This document shows positions 19,377 through 28,953 of a DNA stretch of 64,000 nucleotides, in pieces. Under the pieces are notes generated by a model. It did not search any database. It saw nothing but the letters and a program-made list of their open reading frames with translations, and was not told the DNA's origin. Within the stretch, counting starts at the first letter, position 1, and the number at the start of each line of letters is the position of its first letter. Origin of the DNA: Fortiea contorta PCC 7126 (GTDB taxonomy: Bacteria; Cyanobacteriota; Cyanobacteriia; Cyanobacteriales; Nostocaceae); NCBI RefSeq assembly GCF_000332295.1, contig NZ_KB235930.1:4863895-4927894 (forward strand), read 5' to 3'. Position numbers and translations under genes: made by a program.

Positions 19377-20498
19377 GTGGTATTGTTTTACAAACGTAGT
19401 CGCCGATTGACAACTTCTTTTTTGGTGGGGCTGATGGCTCTATCAAGCATGGGGATTGTGTCCATGACTAATCCAGTCCTGGCACAAAAACCCAGTGGTT
19501 CGATGCTTTTATCCAAAAACCCTGACATCAAACCGCCAGAAACGCCCTCTTACCCAGCTTCCGCACCACCACCTTCAGCAAATCCTCTACCAGACGAGCG
19601 CGAAACGGAGGAAAACTCGATAGAAACTGATTACCGTGTTAGTAATCTGCTAGAGGATTTTACAGGTAATCTGTGGGTGGGCTTTTGGCGGGGGTTGTCG
19701 CGGATTGATCCAAAAACAGGTAAGATTGTCAGCCGCGTCAGTTTACCAAATGTCACAATTAGCGCTTTAGCTCAAGATAAAGTTGGGCGCGTCTGGGTGG
19801 GAAGCTACGGGGGATTAATTCGAGTCGAACCCCGCACTAGCGAAATCACAGCCCAAAATCTATTGTTACCTTCCAAACGGGTGTTATCACTGTTGCTTGA
19901 CAAGCGCGGCTATTTGTGGGTCGGTACTGACAGCGGTTTAGCTTTAATTAGTCCAGACCAGGGCTTAATTATGACAACATTAAAAAATTTACCTGGAGTC
20001 AGCGCCAACGCCCTCGCCTTAGATGCAGAAGGTCAACTGTGGGTAGGTACTCTCGATGGATTGGTGAGAGTTAATACTGCTAATGCTTTGATGATGAAAC
20101 GAATTGCTGACTTACCCGGAACAACTGTGCAAGCCTTAGCAATTAGTCCCGAAGGCTTAATTTGGGCAGGTATGGCTAACAATCTACTAGTAATTAACCC
20201 GAAAACAGGTACAATTTTGCGGTCTGTAACTTCCTTAAGGGGGCGTAACGTCACAACTGTACGTTTCGCTAAAGATGGTAGTATCTGGGTCGGTACTAAC
20301 AACGGTTTGTTACGATTAAATCCAAACACAGGTGCTGTATTAGATGAAGTGGTTGGACTTCCTTCGAGTCGAGTGCTAGCCTTAGCCCCTGATATTGGTA
20401 GCAAATTATGGATTGGTACCAGTGAAGGACTAGCTTGGTTAATGCCTAAATTAGGCACAGCCAAACCCCACCTAGCTTTTAGTCGTGTTGTTAAATAA
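19377..20498 (+). CDS. Exported beta-propeller protein (WVG repeats)
   Basis: 373 residues starting at GTG. A signal peptide (about 1-36, ending PVLAQ) suggests export to the periplasm or outside. A Pro/Ser-rich spacer follows, then about seven repeats of roughly 40 residues, each with LWVGTxxGLxRI/V-like motifs (NLWVGFWRGLSRID, RVWVGSYGGLIRVE, YLWVGTDSGLALIS, QLWVGTLDGLVRVN, LIWAGMANNLLVIN, SIWVGTNNGLLRLN, KLWIGTSEGLAWLM). These are the repeats of the propeller found in ligand-binding sensor domains of two-component proteins; here no kinase or membrane part follows. Function unknown, possibly binding or scaffolding. Confidence 0.85.
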   Translation: MVLFYKRSRRLTTSFLVGLMALSSMGIVSMTNPVLAQKPSGSMLLSKNPDIKPPETPSYPASAPPPSANPLPDERETEENSIETDYRVSNLLEDFTGNLWVGFWRGLSRIDPKTGKIVSRVSLPNVTISALAQDKVGRVWVGSYGGLIRVEPRTSEITAQNLLLPSKRVLSLLLDKRGYLWVGTDSGLALISPDQGLIMTTLKNLPGVSANALALDAEGQLWVGTLDGLVRVNTANALMMKRIADLPGTTVQALAISPEGLIWAGMANNLLVINPKTGTILRSVTSLRGRNVTTVRFAKDGSIWVGTNNGLLRLNPNTGAVLDEVVGLPSSRVLALAPDIGSKLWIGTSEGLAWLMPKLGTAKPHLAFSRVVK

Positions 20499-20503
20499 GG
20501 AAT

Positions 20504-20620
20504 GGGATATGGGATATGGGCATAGGGCTTTGCAAGGGAGGAGTGGAAAGTTTTTTGATCATCCTCCCACACTTCCCACACCCCCTGTCCCTAACCCCTA
20601 GCCCCTAACCTCTCACCTCT
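20504..20620. repeat. Short G-rich and C-rich repeats before panB
   Basis: GGGATAT heptamers, a GGGAGGAGTGG/CCTCCCACACTTCCC inverted pair and CCCCTAA/CCCCTAG heptamers fill the gap between the propeller gene and panB. The last heptamers end within 20 bases of the panB start. Confidence 0.55.
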
Positions 20621-20628
20621 ATTTGAAA

Positions 20629-21399
20629 ATGGCAGTTACTACCCAGCAATTAATTCAATGGAAACAACAGGGTCGTGCAATTGTGGCGTTGACGGCGTGG
20701 GATTATGCCATCGCCCAACTCCTTGACGCAGCTGGTGTAGACTTAATCTTGGTCGGGGACTCGATGGCAGTAGTGCTGGGATATGAAACAACACTGCCAA
20801 TCACCCTCGATGAAATGATTTACCATGCTAAAGCTGTGCGCCGGGGAGTAAAACGCGCTTTTCTACTGGTTGATTTACCATTTTTGAGTTACCAAGAAAG
20901 CATTCAACAAGCGATGCATTCTGCTGGTAGGGTCTTAAAAGAGACAGGAGCACAGGGTGTCAAGTTAGAGGGTGGTTATCCCGAAATGGTGGAGACAGTC
21001 GCCCGGTTAGTGAAAGCCGGAATTCCCGTCATGGGTCATGTGGGATTGACACCCCAAGCCGTTCATCAACTGGGTTTGCGACAACAGGGTAAAACTCAAG
21101 AAGCGAGTGCAAAGATTTTACAAGAAGCGATCGCCCTAGAACAAGCGGGTGCATTTGCCATGTTGTTGGAGCATATCCCGGCAGATTTGGCAATGCAAAT
21201 CACCCAAAAATTGCGGATTCCCACCATTGGTATCGGTGCGGGAATTAATTGTGATGGTCAAGTTTTAGTAACTTCCGATATTCTGGGGCTTTCCGAGAAA
21301 CAGCCGCCCTTTGCCAGAGTTTACACAAATTTACGTGAGACGATTAGTAAAGCAGCGCAAGATTATGCTGTGGAAGTACGCGAAAGGAAGTTTCCCTAA
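20629..21399 (+). CDS. panB: 3-methyl-2-oxobutanoate hydroxymethyltransferase
   Basis: First enzyme of pantothenate (coenzyme A) synthesis: transfers a hydroxymethyl group from methylene-tetrahydrofolate to 2-oxoisovalerate, giving ketopantoate. Family stretches: [53 protein letters not shown] and IPTIGIGAG, which include the metal-binding Asp residues and the catalytic Glu. About 256 residues from the ATG at 20629, normal length. A DUF29 gene follows 15 bases later and could be cotranscribed. Confidence 0.96.
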   Translation: MAVTTQQLIQWKQQGRAIVALTAWDYAIAQLLDAAGVDLILVGDSMAVVLGYETTLPITLDEMIYHAKAVRRGVKRAFLLVDLPFLSYQESIQQAMHSAGRVLKETGAQGVKLEGGYPEMVETVARLVKAGIPVMGHVGLTPQAVHQLGLRQQGKTQEASAKILQEAIALEQAGAFAMLLEHIPADLAMQITQKLRIPTIGIGAGINCDGQVLVTSDILGLSEKQPPFARVYTNLRETISKAAQDYAVEVRERKFP

Positions 21400-21414
21400 C
21401 TAGGATGAGTTGAT

Positions 21415-21837
21415 ATGGAAGAATTACTAGAACTAAAACAACTTCTAGAACAAGGCTTAGTTAACCAAGCATTGCTGTTGGTGGATGAGTTAGAAGAAAT
21501 GAGTCTCAGTGACAAAATCAACAAAATTGATAGCTATGGCGTCATTCTACTCATTCATTTAATCAAACAAGCCGCTGAAAAACGTTTAACTACCTCGTGG
21601 GAAATTTCCATAGAAAATGCTGTACGGGAAATCAACAAAACTAATAAGCGCCGCAAATCTGGTGGTTTTTACTTGAATCAGGCAGAATTAAGGGAAATTC
21701 TGCAACAAGCATATCCAATTTCACTCAAAAGAGCGGCGCTAGAAGCTTTCGAGGGACGTTATCCAGCCGAAGAATTAGCACTGATGATAGACGAGCCAGA
21801 AATTTTAGCCCAGGCGCTGCGACTGATTCAGCAATAA
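21415..21837 (+). CDS. DUF29 family protein
   Basis: 140 residues of the DUF29 family, small proteins very common in cyanobacteria and of unknown function. Typical are the LLIHLIKQAAEKR and SWEISIENAVREINKTNKR stretches, followed by a C-terminal helix-rich part. It starts 15 bases after panB, and its last codons overlap the 3' end of the convergent peptidase gene by 10 bases. Confidence 0.8.
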   Translation: MEELLELKQLLEQGLVNQALLLVDELEEMSLSDKINKIDSYGVILLIHLIKQAAEKRLTTSWEISIENAVREINKTNKRRKSGGFYLNQAELREILQQAYPISLKRAALEAFEGRYPAEELALMIDEPEILAQALRLIQQ

Positions 21838-22781
21838 CCCACTAATCCGCCATCATTCCACTCTAAAGTATCGCCGATTTTGTCACCATCGTGGTAAGCT
21901 GCCAGTAATACTTGACTAGTTTTGCCCCAGGCGATCGCTCCATTAGCATCAAGTGCGATCGCTCCAAAATCCCGCTGATTTTTATCGGCTTCCGCAAATG
22001 AACGCTGCATCGCATCCTGGAGAGACAAACCATCTGTGACGCGAATCACTATCTTGGCTGCTAAACACTCATCAATAATGTCTTCACCGATACCGGTGCA
22101 ACTCACACCAGCAGTACCAGTAGCATAATTACCAGCCGGCATAGCAGAATCACTGACGCGCCCAATCCGCTCAAAGCCCTTACCACCTGTAGATGTGCCT
22201 GCAGCTATCCGACCAAAAGTATCTAAAGCTACTACACCTATAGTCCCACGTCGAGCATTGCTAGTTTCCACTAATTCTGGTTCTGCTACCACCCCAGCCA
22301 TCGTGCTTTTAAAATTATCTTGACGCTCTTGCATCCATTCTTGCAAGCGCAAATCAGTTAAAGCGTTGTAGCTAGGAATCTGTAATTCCCGCGCCAGTTC
22401 CGCCGCACCATAATCAGATAACACCCGATCTGGGGAATTTTGCAGAAATTGCGCTAAATCAATGGGATTTTTGACCCTTGACAGATTAATCACCCCACTA
22501 AACCGCCCAGAATTACCATCCATCAGGGAAGCACTCATGCGGATTTGACCATCAGATTGCAGTACTGAACCAGTACCAGCATTAAAACGGGGATTATCTT
22601 CCAACAATTGACAACCCCGCACCACCGCATCAGTGGCGTTGGCTCCTGAGATCAGCAGAGAATACACCTCCTCTACCACTGTAGAAAGCGCTTGGCGCAC
22701 CGCTTCCACTCCTCCTTTACCGTGCAGAGAACTACCAGCCCCCCCATGAATAATTAATTTCGGTTGCACCTGTAACTTCAT
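21828..22781 (-). CDS. Isoaspartyl peptidase / L-asparaginase (plant-type, Ntn hydrolase)
   Basis: 317-residue precursor of a Thr-type N-terminal nucleophile hydrolase that removes isoaspartyl residues from peptides and cleaves asparagine. The precursor should cut itself before Thr180 in SNARRGTIGVVALD, leaving Thr as nucleophile. Other signature parts are IHGGAGSS at the start, NPRFNAGTGSVL, and GTAGVSCTGIGEDII in the beta subunit. Possible link to cyanophycin turnover, where isoaspartyl dipeptides arise; that is inference. DUF2256 gene lies 10 bases upstream. Confidence 0.93.
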   Translation of the reverse strand: MKLQVQPKLIIHGGAGSSLHGKGGVEAVRQALSTVVEEVYSLLISGANATDAVVRGCQLLEDNPRFNAGTGSVLQSDGQIRMSASLMDGNSGRFSGVINLSRVKNPIDLAQFLQNSPDRVLSDYGAAELARELQIPSYNALTDLRLQEWMQERQDNFKSTMAGVVAEPELVETSNARRGTIGVVALDTFGRIAAGTSTGGKGFERIGRVSDSAMPAGNYATGTAGVSCTGIGEDIIDECLAAKIVIRVTDGLSLQDAMQRSFAEADKNQRDFGAIALDANGAIAWGKTSQVLLAAYHDGDKIGDTLEWNDGGLVGYC

Positions 22782-22791
22782 AATTTGCGTC

Positions 22792-22971
22792 TCAGTGGTT
22801 TTCGTCTTGATCAGTTTCAGTTTTTGCCTCAGAACGCCGACGGCGACAGCGTTCTGAGCAGTATTTCACTTCATCCCAGCAGTCTTCCCATTTCTTTCGC
22901 CAGGTGAAAGGGCGTTGACAGACTGGACAGATTTTTGTGGGTAGGTCGGATTTAGAACGAGCACGTCCCAT
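22792..22971 (-). CDS. DUF2256 small zinc-ribbon-like protein
   Basis: About 59 residues from the ATG at 22971 ([20 protein letters not shown]). Four cysteines in CPVC and CSERC with the aromatic [11 protein letters not shown] stretch mark the DUF2256 family, probably a small zinc-binding protein. A basic RRRR run precedes an acidic tail. It sits 10 bases before the isoaspartyl peptidase and is probably cotranscribed. Function not known. Confidence 0.85.
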   Translation of the reverse strand: MGRARSKSDLPTKICPVCQRPFTWRKKWEDCWDEVKYCSERCRRRRSEAKTETDQDENH

Positions 22972-23382
22972 ATGAATGCTGTGCAGATTTGAGGACAAAT
23001 TTGCGAGAGTGATGGTAGAGATTATAACTAGTTTGTTACAACGGGAGGATACATTTTAGCAAGAAATGTGGGGTTAATCCCCCTACGGACTTATTATTGA
23101 GGAAAATACTGGGAATTATCCAGTTATGCGCTGCTTTTCTTCTATGTTATAAGTCTATACATCCCTCTCTAGATACATTGTGGCATTTTTGGCAGGAAAT
23201 GAGAGATAAATTAAAACAAGTCGATTAAAGCTGCCAGCAAGACCATAAAATTAGCAATTTTGAGGGTTATACCCCTCACTAATGCCTAAAAAACACTATG
23301 TACTAGAAAAAACTCCAGTTTCTCAGGATTAATACTGGAATTAGGAATGGGGTATAGAGTAAGAGTTCCTAACCCCTAACCC
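22972..23382. other. Gap between DUF2256 and GAF genes
   Basis: About 410 bases with no convincing gene. A CCCCTAA heptamer run lies at about 23370-23385, touching the stop of the GAF gene. Otherwise no structure stood out. Confidence 0.6.
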
Positions 23383-26238
23383 CTAATTTTCAGCCAACAA
23401 CAACAGCAACCGACTAACTACACGATGGTCTGGGAGTTGATAAAAATGCAATTCTCCTCTCATCTGTTGCATGATGTTTTGGCAGATGTGCAAATGTAAA
23501 CCTGGGGGTTGGTTGAGGGTGGAGGGAGCGAGGATATCTTTGGGTATAGTTTGATTGAGTTCTGTTAGTAACTGTGATTCAATGACGCCGTTGTCTGTGA
23601 TTGATAAATCTAGGGTGCGTTCGTCCAAGCGACGACACCAAATGTCAATTCTGCCGCCGCGATGAGAACGTTGACAAGCTGCGACTAATAACTCGTGGAT
23701 AACTAATTCAATTTTGATGATGTCGCCGGCGATCGCTATGGAATTTTGATAACCTAAGTTAGAGATGTGTTTTGAGTCATCACCACTGCGTAGCGATTCT
23801 GGCTCATCGACTTCTTGTCCCAAACCATGCACACCTATCCACAATTTTTTTGGTTTGAGGAAATTTTCGATTTTTTCTAGGGAACGCTTGAGCAAACTGC
23901 TAATTGGCATTGTTTCCCAACTCATATGCAATTGCCATTTTTCAAGTTTTAGCAATCCAGTCAAAGAGTTGGTTGTTTGGTCTAACTGTCGCAATAGCAA
24001 TTGATGGCGCGTCTTCGCCAGTTCAGTATGAGGAATACCCACATCATGGATTTGACTAATTAATAACGCTGTTGTTCTTTGCAATTCCTCTAGGCGGCGA
24101 TGCTTGTACCAGTTAAGTTGTTGTAATTCCACCGTTGTGGAATCTAAAAGTTGGGTGATGTGTGTTTGGCGACGGAACCAAGCTAATTGACGAATCAGGG
24201 TTTCTGTGCTGCTGAGGCTTTGTTGTGACCATTGACATTCATAATCAGTCGCCATCAAGACAACACCTGTAGACTCGTCATGAATATGAGTACGTAGAGC
24301 CATCACAAAAATTTGACCTATACCCGAAAAACTCAACCATCTTTTAGTTTCCAGGGGTAAATCATCCACATTGAAAGTCACATGACCGTCTCTAGCCAAG
24401 GCCCAGTGAATCAAAACTTCAGTTTGGACAGAAATAGATGCATCCATATTGATCTCGAATCGATGATGCGCCATGACCCCAGGGACAATTGTTACTTGAT
24501 GCTGGCCAGGCGACCAAGTGAGCAATAGCGCCAGAGGACAACCCAGAATCGATGCTATTTCTTTCAAAGCCGTACGTTCTAGATGACCTTCCCCTGTGCG
24601 GATTTGGGTTAAATTATGCAAACATTGCTGGGAAGCTCGTAAAATCTTCTGTTGTTCCCCATGACTAGATTGCATCTCCCACTGACGCATCATCACACCA
24701 ATTTGTTGACTGACGGCCCATAGCAGTTCTTTTTCTGGCGTTGTGGAGGAATGATGGGCTTCGTGAGTGACAATTAACAATGTGGTGGGCACTTTACCTT
24801 GAGTACAGTTGCAAACCAAGAAGGAATTAATGCTACTACCTAGAAATAGGGAACGCCAGTGAAAAAACCGCAAATCTGTATCTAAATTTTCAATCTCAAT
24901 AGCTTCGGTAGTACGCTGCAAAAGCTGTGTATCTATTTCTGTAAGTGGATTCAGTGCAAAATTTAAAGGACGGCGATTATAGGGTTGGCTTTGATAAAAA
25001 ATTTGATAATAATTTTGGTCGGGGTGGAATTGCAGCAGTAGAAAGCGGGTGGCTGCTAGTCGTTCTAAAACTTTTGTGGCGCAACTGTGCAGTGTTTCGT
25101 TGATGTTGTGCTCACCGTATACGGCTTGGGCGACTTGGTTGGTCAACTGGGCGTCTGCTTGAATTTGTGTGATGGTGGTTTCTACGCTTTCGATGGGAGC
25201 GACTAGGGAGATTAATCCTGCAGCACCTTGGACAAAGTTTTTGTCTGCATCTGTCCAAATCCGGGGTTTATTGGCTTCTACGGCGATAAAGCCGAGCAAG
25301 TCTTTTTGGCAGATAATCGGAGCGGCTAAAAGCGATCGCACTTTCAGGCGTTGCAACAGCTTGGCTGTAAAATTGCTATTGAGAGAACTCCTCGACTCGC
25401 CAATCCACACGATTTGATTCACTGCTAAGGCGTAATAAAATTCGCTCAATTCTTGTACTGTGATTCCTGGTGCTGATGCTTGGGCTTGCGAGTCGCGCCC
25501 CATGTTCACTAGTTGATTGCTCATGCGACACCAAAAATAGCGCCCTTGTCGCTCAAACCAGTAAACTGCTGTCCGGGAGGGAAAAACAAATTGATGGGTG
25601 GCTGTGACTACTGCTGCTAATTTTTGATCTAGGTTACTCAGTTCCCGGACATTTTCCAGCAGTTTTAACAACGGTTCCGCTGAGGAATATTTAGTTGGCT
25701 GTTGCTGGGAATTAATCTCATGGCGGTACAGTAATGCTCCTAGTTCGCCCATGACTATCAACAGCCTAGCTCGCGCCTCTCCAGTCAATAAATAACCCCA
25801 GCGCTCTGAGCCGAGTAAAACTATACCTAAACAACGGTCTTGATGACGAATTGGGAGGATAATTGTCCCTTGGATATGATTTTTATCTGCTAATTCATGC
25901 CATTCTGGGGCGCGATGCTCGGCTCGTAAATCGGCTACACCCAGAGGACGCTGTTCTATAACTACTTGCTCTAATAAATCTCCAGGATTCAAAACCAGTC
26001 TTTGTTGTAAAAAACTGATGTCTTTATCTGTGCTCAGTCCGCCTTTACCAAGTAATACATGATTTAGGCGATCGTACAATGCAATCCAAATCAGTTGGTA
26101 GCTGAACTGCTCTTGCAGGTAGGAAATAGCAGTTGCAATCAGAACATCAACATTATCCTCTTCTCTGAGTTTTTGCAGAAAACGCCCCAAGGAAAGGATC
26201 TGTTTTTCGGCGGCTATTGGTTGTTGTGGCTGCCCCAT
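23383..26238 (-). CDS. Large multi-GAF sensor protein with degenerate histidine-kinase-like C-terminus
   Basis: About 951 residues. Several GAF-type sensor domains follow each other (roughly 35-180, 200-355, 375-530, 545-690), recognisable by blocks such as GTIILPIRHQDRCLGIVLLGSERWG and SLLAAPIICQKDLLGFIAVE. Then comes a helical region and a C-terminal part resembling a kinase ATPase: IELVIHELLVAACQRS (N box), LDLSITDNGVI (D-x-G box) and PPGLHLHICQNIMQQMRGEL. No normal His-box is seen (only SQIHDVGIPHTE) and the ATP boxes are weak, so catalysis is doubtful. Starts with TTG 26253 or ATG 26238. Ligand unknown. Confidence 0.75.
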   Translation of the reverse strand: MGQPQQPIAAEKQILSLGRFLQKLREEDNVDVLIATAISYLQEQFSYQLIWIALYDRLNHVLLGKGGLSTDKDISFLQQRLVLNPGDLLEQVVIEQRPLGVADLRAEHRAPEWHELADKNHIQGTIILPIRHQDRCLGIVLLGSERWGYLLTGEARARLLIVMGELGALLYRHEINSQQQPTKYSSAEPLLKLLENVRELSNLDQKLAAVVTATHQFVFPSRTAVYWFERQGRYFWCRMSNQLVNMGRDSQAQASAPGITVQELSEFYYALAVNQIVWIGESRSSLNSNFTAKLLQRLKVRSLLAAPIICQKDLLGFIAVEANKPRIWTDADKNFVQGAAGLISLVAPIESVETTITQIQADAQLTNQVAQAVYGEHNINETLHSCATKVLERLAATRFLLLQFHPDQNYYQIFYQSQPYNRRPLNFALNPLTEIDTQLLQRTTEAIEIENLDTDLRFFHWRSLFLGSSINSFLVCNCTQGKVPTTLLIVTHEAHHSSTTPEKELLWAVSQQIGVMMRQWEMQSSHGEQQKILRASQQCLHNLTQIRTGEGHLERTALKEIASILGCPLALLLTWSPGQHQVTIVPGVMAHHRFEINMDASISVQTEVLIHWALARDGHVTFNVDDLPLETKRWLSFSGIGQIFVMALRTHIHDESTGVVLMATDYECQWSQQSLSSTETLIRQLAWFRRQTHITQLLDSTTVELQQLNWYKHRRLEELQRTTALLISQIHDVGIPHTELAKTRHQLLLRQLDQTTNSLTGLLKLEKWQLHMSWETMPISSLLKRSLEKIENFLKPKKLWIGVHGLGQEVDEPESLRSGDDSKHISNLGYQNSIAIAGDIIKIELVIHELLVAACQRSHRGGRIDIWCRRLDERTLDLSITDNGVIESQLLTELNQTIPKDILAPSTLNQPPGLHLHICQNIMQQMRGELHFYQLPDHRVVSRLLLLLAEN

Positions 26239-26322
26239 CTGACTATTGGTCAAAATAATATGTAATATCTAAGATGCCCAGAAAACTACTGTGAGTGATA
26301 CACTGTAGCGGATTTAGTTGAC

Positions 26323-26380
26323 CTAATCCCTAATCCCTATTCCCTACTCCCTAATCCCTACTCCCTATTCCCTGTTCCCT
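26323..26380. repeat. CCCTAAT/CCCTATT heptamer run abutting pyrD
   Basis: Eight or so seven-base units (CCCTAAT, CCCTATT, CCCTACT) end eight bases before the pyrD ATG, taking the place of a normal ribosome-binding site. Confidence 0.75.
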
Positions 26381-26387
26381 TCTACAA

Positions 26388-27554
26388 ATGGATATCTATC
26401 AAGCAGCAATTAATCCGCTCTTGTTCAATTTGCTGAAAACAGATCCAGAGTGGTTACACCAAAAGACGATTCAGACTTTGAACTGGTTATCGCCAACCAG
26501 CAATCGTGCATCTAGTAGGTGGGTAAATCAGTTTCTTCAACGGTCTTTATGTCTGAGCGATCGCCGTCTCTCACAAACTCTATTTGGCTTAAATTTTCCC
26601 AACCCTGTGGGTTTAGCTGCGGGGTTTGATAAAGATGGTGTTGCGGCTGATATTTGGCCGAGTCTGGGTTTTGGTTTTGCGGAACTGGGAACTGTGACTT
26701 TTGTACCACAGCCGGGAAATCCTCCTCCCCGTTTATTTCGTTTACCTTTGGACAAGGCGGCTCTCAACCGCATGGGTTTTAATAATAGCGGTGCGGCGGC
26801 GTTGGCAACAAGGTTGAAGCAGAAGCAAGCAGATTTAAAGTTGATACCCATAGGTATCAATTTAGGAAAATCTAAGGTAACACCATTAGATGCAGCCGCT
26901 GATGATTATCTCAATAGTTTTCGCTTGCTGCAGGATTTGGGAGACTATTTCGTGGTGAATGTTTCTTCCCCCAATACGCCAGGATTGCGATCGCTCCAAG
27001 ATGCGGCCATGCTTGGTCAGATTCTCGATGTCTTACAACAGGCTAACCACGCACGTAAACCTATTTTTGTCAAGATAGCTCCAGATTTAGAATGGGAAGC
27101 GATCGCTGATATTATTACTCTTGCTCAAACCTACCAATTGGCGGGGATTATTGCCACTAACACCACAATCCGCCGTGATGATTTGCAGACAAAAATAATT
27201 GCTCAAACAGGTAAACCAATTCAGGAAGAAGCCGGCGGAATTAGCGGTTTACCGGTGCGCTCCCGCTCCACCGCCATTATTCGTTTTATTTGGCAGCAAA
27301 CCCAGGGAAATTTGCCAGTAATTGGCGTTGGTGGCATATTTTCCCCGGAAGATGCTTGGGAGAAAATTACCGCTGGCGCTAGTCTGGTTCAAGTTTATAC
27401 AGGCTGGATTTATCAAGGGCCAATGATAGTACGCCGGATTCTCACAGGCTTGCTGGCAAAGTTAGAGCAAAATCAATTAACTTCCATCTCCCAAGCTATA
27501 GGTTTGGAAGCAAAAATGACCACCCAAAGCAAGACGAGTGATAAAAATTCGTAA
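26388..27554 (+). CDS. pyrD: Dihydroorotate dehydrogenase (quinone), class 2
   Basis: 388-residue FMN flavoenzyme oxidising dihydroorotate to orotate in pyrimidine synthesis, passing electrons to membrane quinone. Class 2 marks: the N-terminal amphipathic helices before the core, [36 protein letters not shown] with the class 2 catalytic Ser, and [25 protein letters not shown] is the phosphate-binding part. No recognisable ribosome-binding site because heptamers run up to the ATG; initiation may be leaderless or weak. Confidence 0.96.
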   Translation: MDIYQAAINPLLFNLLKTDPEWLHQKTIQTLNWLSPTSNRASSRWVNQFLQRSLCLSDRRLSQTLFGLNFPNPVGLAAGFDKDGVAADIWPSLGFGFAELGTVTFVPQPGNPPPRLFRLPLDKAALNRMGFNNSGAAALATRLKQKQADLKLIPIGINLGKSKVTPLDAAADDYLNSFRLLQDLGDYFVVNVSSPNTPGLRSLQDAAMLGQILDVLQQANHARKPIFVKIAPDLEWEAIADIITLAQTYQLAGIIATNTTIRRDDLQTKIIAQTGKPIQEEAGGISGLPVRSRSTAIIRFIWQQTQGNLPVIGVGGIFSPEDAWEKITAGASLVQVYTGWIYQGPMIVRRILTGLLAKLEQNQLTSISQAIGLEAKMTTQSKTSDKNS

Positions 27555-27571
27555 TTAAGAAAAATGGAATT

Positions 27572-27603
27572 TGTAGAGACAAAGCAAAAGCAACGTCTCT
27601 ACA
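27572..27603. terminator. Palindrome TGTAGAGAC / GTCTCTACA after pyrD
   Basis: Nine-base arms (27572-27580 and 27595-27603) surround an A-rich 14-base loop, between the convergent pyrD and membrane-protein genes. It could stop both transcripts. The GTAGAGAC motif is typical of short palindromic repeats in Nostoc-type genomes. Confidence 0.45.
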
Positions 27604-27627
27604 TTACACAAAATCCCACAAATAACT

Positions 27628-28362
27628 TTAACCTTCTTTTTCCAACGGGAAAAACTCTTTATTTTTTCGGGAAAAAGACCAAGCAATACCATCAGGATCT
27701 CGGCTACGACTCCACTCAGCAAAGTCTGGATCGTTTCGTCGTTTATATACTGTGCTGGAATAAACATTTAGCCGCTTCGCTAGTTCAGATTGAATTAGTG
27801 AACCAAAAACTAACTGTTTTTCCAGTGGTATTTTTACCTCTTCATGGGTTGTCGGCGGTAAAGATTCCGCTTCCATTTCTTCCTGCTGGAACAATGGTTG
27901 CGGTGGTGCCAAAAGCGTGCTAGCAGTTTTAGCAATTGGTGGAGCAGAAACCGTTTTTTCCGGCTCGCTGCTGTCGAGGATATTGCCTAAAATGCTGGAA
28001 GTTATGAAGTAATAAACCTCACCTCCTTCTTGGGCGTTCCGTATACTGGCGCCGAATTCATTAGCTTTGCTGTCTAAATAGCGTTTAGCTTTTGTCCCAG
28101 AAAAGTTACCCTTCATTGCTAAATCAATCGGTGTAATCTTACCCTGGGCTTCGCGGATCATCTGGTGGAAAGTTGGGTTAACTTTATTACACCAGTGTTG
28201 CCAGCGATACCATTGGACAAGATTGACACCAATGATAACCAGTGTTAAGGCTATTAACACTTTCCAAGTAGAAACCAGGAAAATAATCAAAAACGAAATG
28301 GGCAAAAGCAGGACTAGAAAACCTTTGCCGCTACTTTCTATCAATTTTTCACTCATGCTCAT
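27628..28362 (-). CDS. Membrane protein with HTH-like C-terminus
   Basis: About 244 residues, unknown function. Two hydrophobic segments at about 15-50 (FLVLLLPISFLIIFLVSTW, ALTLVIIGVNLVQWY) suggest a membrane anchor. Next is a soluble region with ITPIDLAMKGNFSGTKAKRYLDSKA, which looks like a winged-helix-type arrangement, a Pro-rich linker and a C-terminal stretch SELAKRLNVYSSTVYKRRND that has the layout of a helix-turn-helix. The start is ATG 28362 rather than TTG 28371. A membrane-tied DNA-binding role is only a guess. Confidence 0.65.
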   Translation of the reverse strand: MSMSEKLIESSGKGFLVLLLPISFLIIFLVSTWKVLIALTLVIIGVNLVQWYRWQHWCNKVNPTFHQMIREAQGKITPIDLAMKGNFSGTKAKRYLDSKANEFGASIRNAQEGGEVYYFITSSILGNILDSSEPEKTVSAPPIAKTASTLLAPPQPLFQQEEMEAESLPPTTHEEVKIPLEKQLVFGSLIQSELAKRLNVYSSTVYKRRNDPDFAEWSRSRDPDGIAWSFSRKNKEFFPLEKEG

Positions 28363-28605
28363 TGCTGCCAAGTGAATCTTAGGGAAATATTATATTTATC
28401 TTGGCAAAAATTGTGACATTTTTTTGTATCTTTTGGCAAAGTTGCCGCCAATTTGCCGGCAAAATCCTTGCTGTTTGGCTATTATAACTATTTTCTGGCA
28501 AAAAGCAATCCATATTGGCTGGGTAACACTTAGCCAGCACATACCCAGAAAAATATTCTAAAATGGCACATAGTTTTTCTCGCCGCGCTTTTAAGGGGAT
28601 ACTCC

Positions 28606-28812
28606 ATGACTATTTGGGTAAACGAGCAAATTGATCCATCTGGCATGATTTATGCTTGTATTGCTTGTTGTGATGAGTCTCAAGCCAAAGATTGTCATGA
28701 TTCTTTTCAAAAAAATTTAAATGAGATCCAGAAGGCGTCCGGATGGATAGCGCGTCTGCGGATTGTTGAGTCTTGGGATGATGTTCCTGTTAACGCCTTG
28801 AAGTTGAATTAA
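28606..28812 (+). CDS. Small conserved-type protein (68 aa), unknown function
   Basis: 68 residues starting MTIWVNEQIDPSGMIYACIAC. Four Cys, three of them in ACIACCDESQ and one in AKDCHDSF, and an ISxLRIVESWDDVPVN-like ending (IARLRIVESWDDVPV). An AAGGGG ribosome site lies about eight bases before the ATG, which supports translation. I do not recognise the family. It stands alone between two minus-strand genes. Confidence 0.65.
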   Translation: MTIWVNEQIDPSGMIYACIACCDESQAKDCHDSFQKNLNEIQKASGWIARLRIVESWDDVPVNALKLN

Positions 28813-28953
28813 GTATGGTTGTTATTTGTGATTGGTAAGGTAATGAGAGATTTTTCTCTTATTCAAAACTTTTGTGATGAAGGTCAAGAGTCAAGAGTTT
28901 AAAAAACGTTGACTCTTGACAATCCCCACAAAAAATATGCAATTTGTTAATTT

